From Caldilineaceae bacterium (GTDB lineage: Bacteria > Chloroflexota > Anaerolineae > Caldilineales > Caldilineaceae), in contig JACSRH010000291.1 of NCBI GenBank assembly GCA_014879855.1, forward strand, positions 1 to 18,818: DNA of 18,818 nucleotides, given 5' to 3'. A program made the position numbers and the translations under genes. Below the pieces are notes generated by a model. That model did no database searches, had not been told where the DNA came from, and saw nothing but the letters and a program-made list of their open reading frames with translations. This document shows positions 16,287-18,818 of the stretch, piece by piece; within the stretch, counting starts at the first letter, position 1, and each line of letters starts with the position of its first letter.

Positions 16287-17312
16287 CTAGGTTGATTTTC
16301 CATTTTTGTTGAGTGATGCGAAGCAGGCAGTGATGATATCTGGCTTGGCGGATAAGCGCTCGACCGCCGCTGCGAGTTCGTTGCCAAGATGGTGCATGTC
16401 CTTACAACAGAGATTCTTGAGTTCAACATGTTTCAGATAGTGCCAAATCCCCTCATCGGGGTTCAAATCTGGTGCATACCCTGGCAAACGTTCCAACCAG
16501 ATCCGTTCGGTGGCGCCGGCGGCCAGATAGGCCTTAATGGCCTTGCTCCGGTGAATCGGGGGCGCCGTCCCAAATAATGAGCAGCTTGCCGTCGATGTGC
16601 TGCTGCAACTGGTCGAGAAACGCAATGATGCCTGCACTATCGAACGCCTTGGTGCGCATGGTCAAGTAGAGTTCACCTGTCGGGGTGATGGCGCTGATGA
16701 CCGAGTAGTGATCACGGGTCAGTTTGCAGCGCAAGATCGGCGTCTCGCCCACCGGCGCCCAGGTGCGCACCACGGCTGGCAGCAAATAGAAGGCGGATTC
16801 ATCGATGAACAGAATCGTGCCGCCTTCGGCTATGGCTCTTTTTTTAGCTCAGGCCATGTGACCTCCACCCACTACTCGATGGCGGCCTCATTGCGCTGGC
16901 TGGCGCGGACGATCGGGCGCTGCGGACTCCATCCGAGTTGGCGGAGCAAAGGACCAATATGGTCGCGATGATACTTGACGCCAAACCGCTGGACAATGAA
17001 CTGCGCAATACGTTCCGTGGTCCACACATCGCCTGCAAAACCATGCGCTTCCGCCCCTTGCGCCAACTCCGCCAGCAGTTGCTGCTGCTGCTCGGCACTC
17101 AAGTACGGCCGCCGCCCAGGTGGTTTGTGGTGCCGCAGGGCCTCCAGGCCGCCTGCCTCGGCACGGGCGATGATCCGACTGACCGCACTTTAGGTCAAAT
17201 TCAGGGCATCAGCTATCTCACGTTGCTTGTAGCCCTGCTGGTGCATTCCCCAGGCCCGCATGCGCCGATATTCACGCCAGTTCTGTGGTTCTTGCTCTTT
17301 CGTGGTGTTCAT
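16287..17312 (-). pseudogene. IS630-family transposase, disrupted
   Basis: Conceptual translation from ATG 17312 gives an HTH N-terminus (YRRMRAWGMHQQGYKQREIADALNLT, then SAVSRIIARAEAGG), a winged-helix segment (IAQFIVQRFGVKYHRDHIGPLLRQLGW) and the DDE nuclease. The DDE residues lie in LFIDES, IIWDGAP and PDLNPDEGIWHYLKH. Four lesions break it. The first is a TAA at 17192-17190, where Gln is expected (LT-stop-SAVS). The second is a TAG at 16874-16872. The third is a -1 frame change at an A7 run (16845-16839). The fourth is an extra base in a C5 run (16562-16558). The A7 run could be a genuine -1 slippage site as in other IS, but the other three lesions make the copy inactive. The final TAG (16289-16287) takes its TA from the target duplication. 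Confidence 0.88.
16290..16309 (+). repeat. IS630 terminal inverted repeat, left (transposase 3' side)
   Basis: Starts directly after the TA at 16288-16289 and matches the right end in 14 of 20 positions in inverted orientation. Confidence 0.75.
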
Positions 17313-17336
17313 ACCCCCTTTATACCCCGAAGTAGC

Positions 17337-17356
17337 ACGCAAATGAAAGATTTACC
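17337..17356 (-). repeat. IS630 terminal inverted repeat, right (transposase 5' side)
   Basis: Inverted counterpart of 16290-16309, followed by TA at 17357-17358. Its outermost bases also supply the stop codon of the amidase gene. Confidence 0.75.
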
Positions 17357-18655
17357 TAGATATCAGTAAGATCGCCTCAAGCTCTTCCGCCCACGCCAGC
17401 AACAGTTCATCGTCGCTGTAGCGGGCGACGACCTGTAACCCCAATGGCAAACCATGCACCACGCCGGCCGGCACAGTCAAGGCGGGGAAACCTACAGTCG
17501 TCCAGGGCAGGTTCATATTGGGGTCGCCGGTCGATTGCAGGCCAGCGGGCGCGGGGCCGAGTGCGGCGGGCGTCGCCCAGAGGTCGATGCCGGCCTGCTG
17601 CATCTGTTTCTCCAGTTGGTCGCGCAGCAACAGACAGGCGCCGCGCAGGTCGTCCAGTTCTGCGTCGCTCACCTGTTTGCCTTGCTCAATGATCGCCGCG
17701 GTGCGCGGGCGGTAGAGGGGACAAAACTCGGCGTAGAGGCGTGCGTGTTCGCGCGCAAACTCGGCAAAAACCAGGCGCCGGTGCCACTGGTTGATCGCCT
17801 CAATGTCGAGCAGCGTGGGTACATGCCAGATCGTGTAGCCCTCGGTCTCAAGTCGCTGCAACTGGCGCTGAAACGCCGCCAGCGCTTCCGGCGACGCCTG
17901 CTGCAGGTAAGGCCCAACGGGCACGCCGATGACAGGGAGATCGTCTTCGCTCAGCGCGACCGTTTCCCAGCCATCGCGCAGCACCGACGCGGCCAGCGCC
18001 ATCCCCGCCACATCCTGTGTAAACAACCCGACGTGGTCGATCGTGCGCGAAAAGTAGACCAGTCCCGGCGACGGGATGCGGTGCAGCGTCGGTTTGAAAC
18101 CGACCACGCCGCAGAAACTGCCGGCCGGATCACCGAGCCGATGGTCTGCGTGCCGAACGCCAGCGGGCACAGCCCAGCCACGACCGCCGCCGCCGACCCG
18201 CTGCTCGACCCGCCGGGGGTGTGCGCCAGGTTGTGCGGGTTGCGCGTTGGCCCTGGTTCAAAGTAGGCAAATTCAGTCGTCACTGTCTTGCCCGCTATCA
18301 GCCCGCCCGCGGCGCGCAGCCGCCGCACGCTGACAGCCTCTTCGTCGGCAAGGCGGGTAGCTGGCACGGCCGCGCCAGCCTGGGTGGGAAACCCCTCTAC
18401 GCGAAAAACATCTTTTATCCCCGCCGGAATGCCAAAGAGTGCAGGCCGGCCGGCGGGTGTGGGAAAGGCGGCCAGCAACGCGTCCGCCGCCGCGTGCAGC
18501 CGGACGCGCCGATGGGCTTCGGGCAAAAAGGCCTGCACCTGGGCATCGACCCTCTCGATATGATCGCAGAGCCTATCGAGATACGTATGAAGATCGAGTT
18601 CACCGCTGCGCAGCAATGCGGTGGTTTCCAGCAAAGGGGCGGGCGTAAGCAACAT
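17352..18655 (-). pseudogene. amidase-signature family amidase, frameshifted, 3' end replaced by IS630
   Basis: Amidase-signature enzymes hydrolyse amides in the cytoplasm with a Lys-cisSer-Ser triad. All three sites are visible: Lys81 (GIPAGIKDVF), the PGGSSSGSAAAV block (147-158) and Ser164 in GTQTIGSVIRPA. Right after IRPA (about residue 170) the frame is lost. SFCGVVGFKPT continues one frame over, and the total of 1304 bp is one base short of a whole number of codons, so one base is missing near 18118-18130. The rest runs on to LPLGLQVVARYSDDELLLAWAEELEAIL, a complete family C-terminus. The last codon and stop (17357-17352) are made by the IS630 end. Without the IS it would have ended ISRGQ. 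ATG 18655 has AAGGAT nine bases upstream. The frameshift could be a sequencing error; otherwise the gene is inactive. The substrate is unknown. Confidence 0.85.
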
Positions 18656-18778
18656 GAAGCAAACATCCTTGTGGTGTGATCGCTGTCATCTACAAGACGC
18701 ACGCGGGATCGCAAAAAACAATCATAAGGGAGGCCGGGCCAGCCGCCCGACTCTGTTCAGGCAACGAGCCGCGTCCAA

Positions 18779-18787
18779 AGTATATCA
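18779..18787 (-). promoter_or_regulatory. extended -10 promoter element upstream of the amidase gene
   Basis: On the minus strand TGATATACT (18787-18779) has the extended TGn-TATACT form. No convincing -35 is present, which an extended -10 tolerates. The predicted leader to ATG 18655 is about 117 nt. I see no gene or structured RNA in 18656-18818. Confidence 0.45.
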
Positions 18788-18818
18788 CATGCCAGACCCG
18801 GCCGGCGTCGGTGAGATG

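Larger units (their letters stand above)
16290..17356 (-). mobile_element. IS630-family insertion sequence (decayed), 1067 bp
   Basis: The ends are imperfect inverted repeats: GGTTGATTTTCCATTTTTGT at the left (16290-16309) and, on the minus strand, GGTAAATCTTTCATTTGCGT at the right (17356-17337), with 14 of 20 positions identical. Both ends are flanked by TA (16288-16289 and 17357-17358), the IS630/Tc1 target duplication. Removing the element restores CTAG, the preferred IS630 target. The interior is a single transposase reading frame on the minus strand, broken several times. The length is normal for the family. Confidence 0.85.

Noticed and set aside
17333..17346. TAGCACGCAAATGA resembling the end of the palindromic repeat family (13 of 14 to copy B)
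   Set aside because: It lies within the subterminal region of the IS630 element and the match stops there. A chance match cannot be excluded.

Overview
The window is high-GC bacterial DNA with no rRNA, tRNA or CRISPR. It looks like a member of the Chloroflexota (Caldilinea/Anaerolinea-like). This is inference, from secreted proteins with SH3b domains, a C-terminal FLPLL-type tail on one exported protein, interspersed GC-rich palindromic repeats, and a ylmD/ylmE/proC/ylmG-type cluster. No phylogenetic marker settles the affiliation.

Left part (1-7200, all plus strand): the 3' end of a gene encoding perfect decapeptide repeats; a GT1/UGT-fold glycosyltransferase; a large exported HtrA-like serine protease (1088 aa) with three copies of an unrecognised two-cysteine domain, an SH3b domain and a C-terminal beta domain; a perfect 14-bp hairpin; a PgeF/YlmD (laccase-fold) gene; and an exported modular protein.

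Middle part (7200-10900, plus strand): yggS (ylmE), proC, yggT (ylmG), a small lipoprotein and a zincin-type metalloprotease, in close or overlapping succession behind a good promoter that would give an almost leaderless yggS mRNA. A membrane-anchored SH3b-like protein follows. With PgeF upstream, this is a variant of the widespread ylm neighbourhood, with proC in place of sepF.

Right part (10900-15300, minus strand): a complete ABC importer operon (binding lipoprotein, fused double permease, ATPase with TOBE tail). It sits behind a TPP riboswitch whose terminator and antiterminator can both be read in the sequence. The cargo is therefore probably thiamine or a precursor. A 96-bp palindromic repeat lies between the binding-protein and permease genes. 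Related copies lie after the protease gene and on the pgeF stop codon.

Far right (15300-18818): a CBM9-like protein gene divergent from the riboswitch operon, a decayed IS630-family element (16290-17356), and an amidase-signature gene on the minus strand broken by a one-base frameshift. The IS entered a CTAG target in the last codons of the amidase gene. The amidase now stops inside the IS end, and the transposase stop codon is formed by the target duplication.

I found no clearly new multi-gene system. The most unusual items are the triplicated cysteine-domain protease, the legible riboswitch switch mechanism, the gene-end palindromic repeats and the reciprocal stop codons at the IS junctions.
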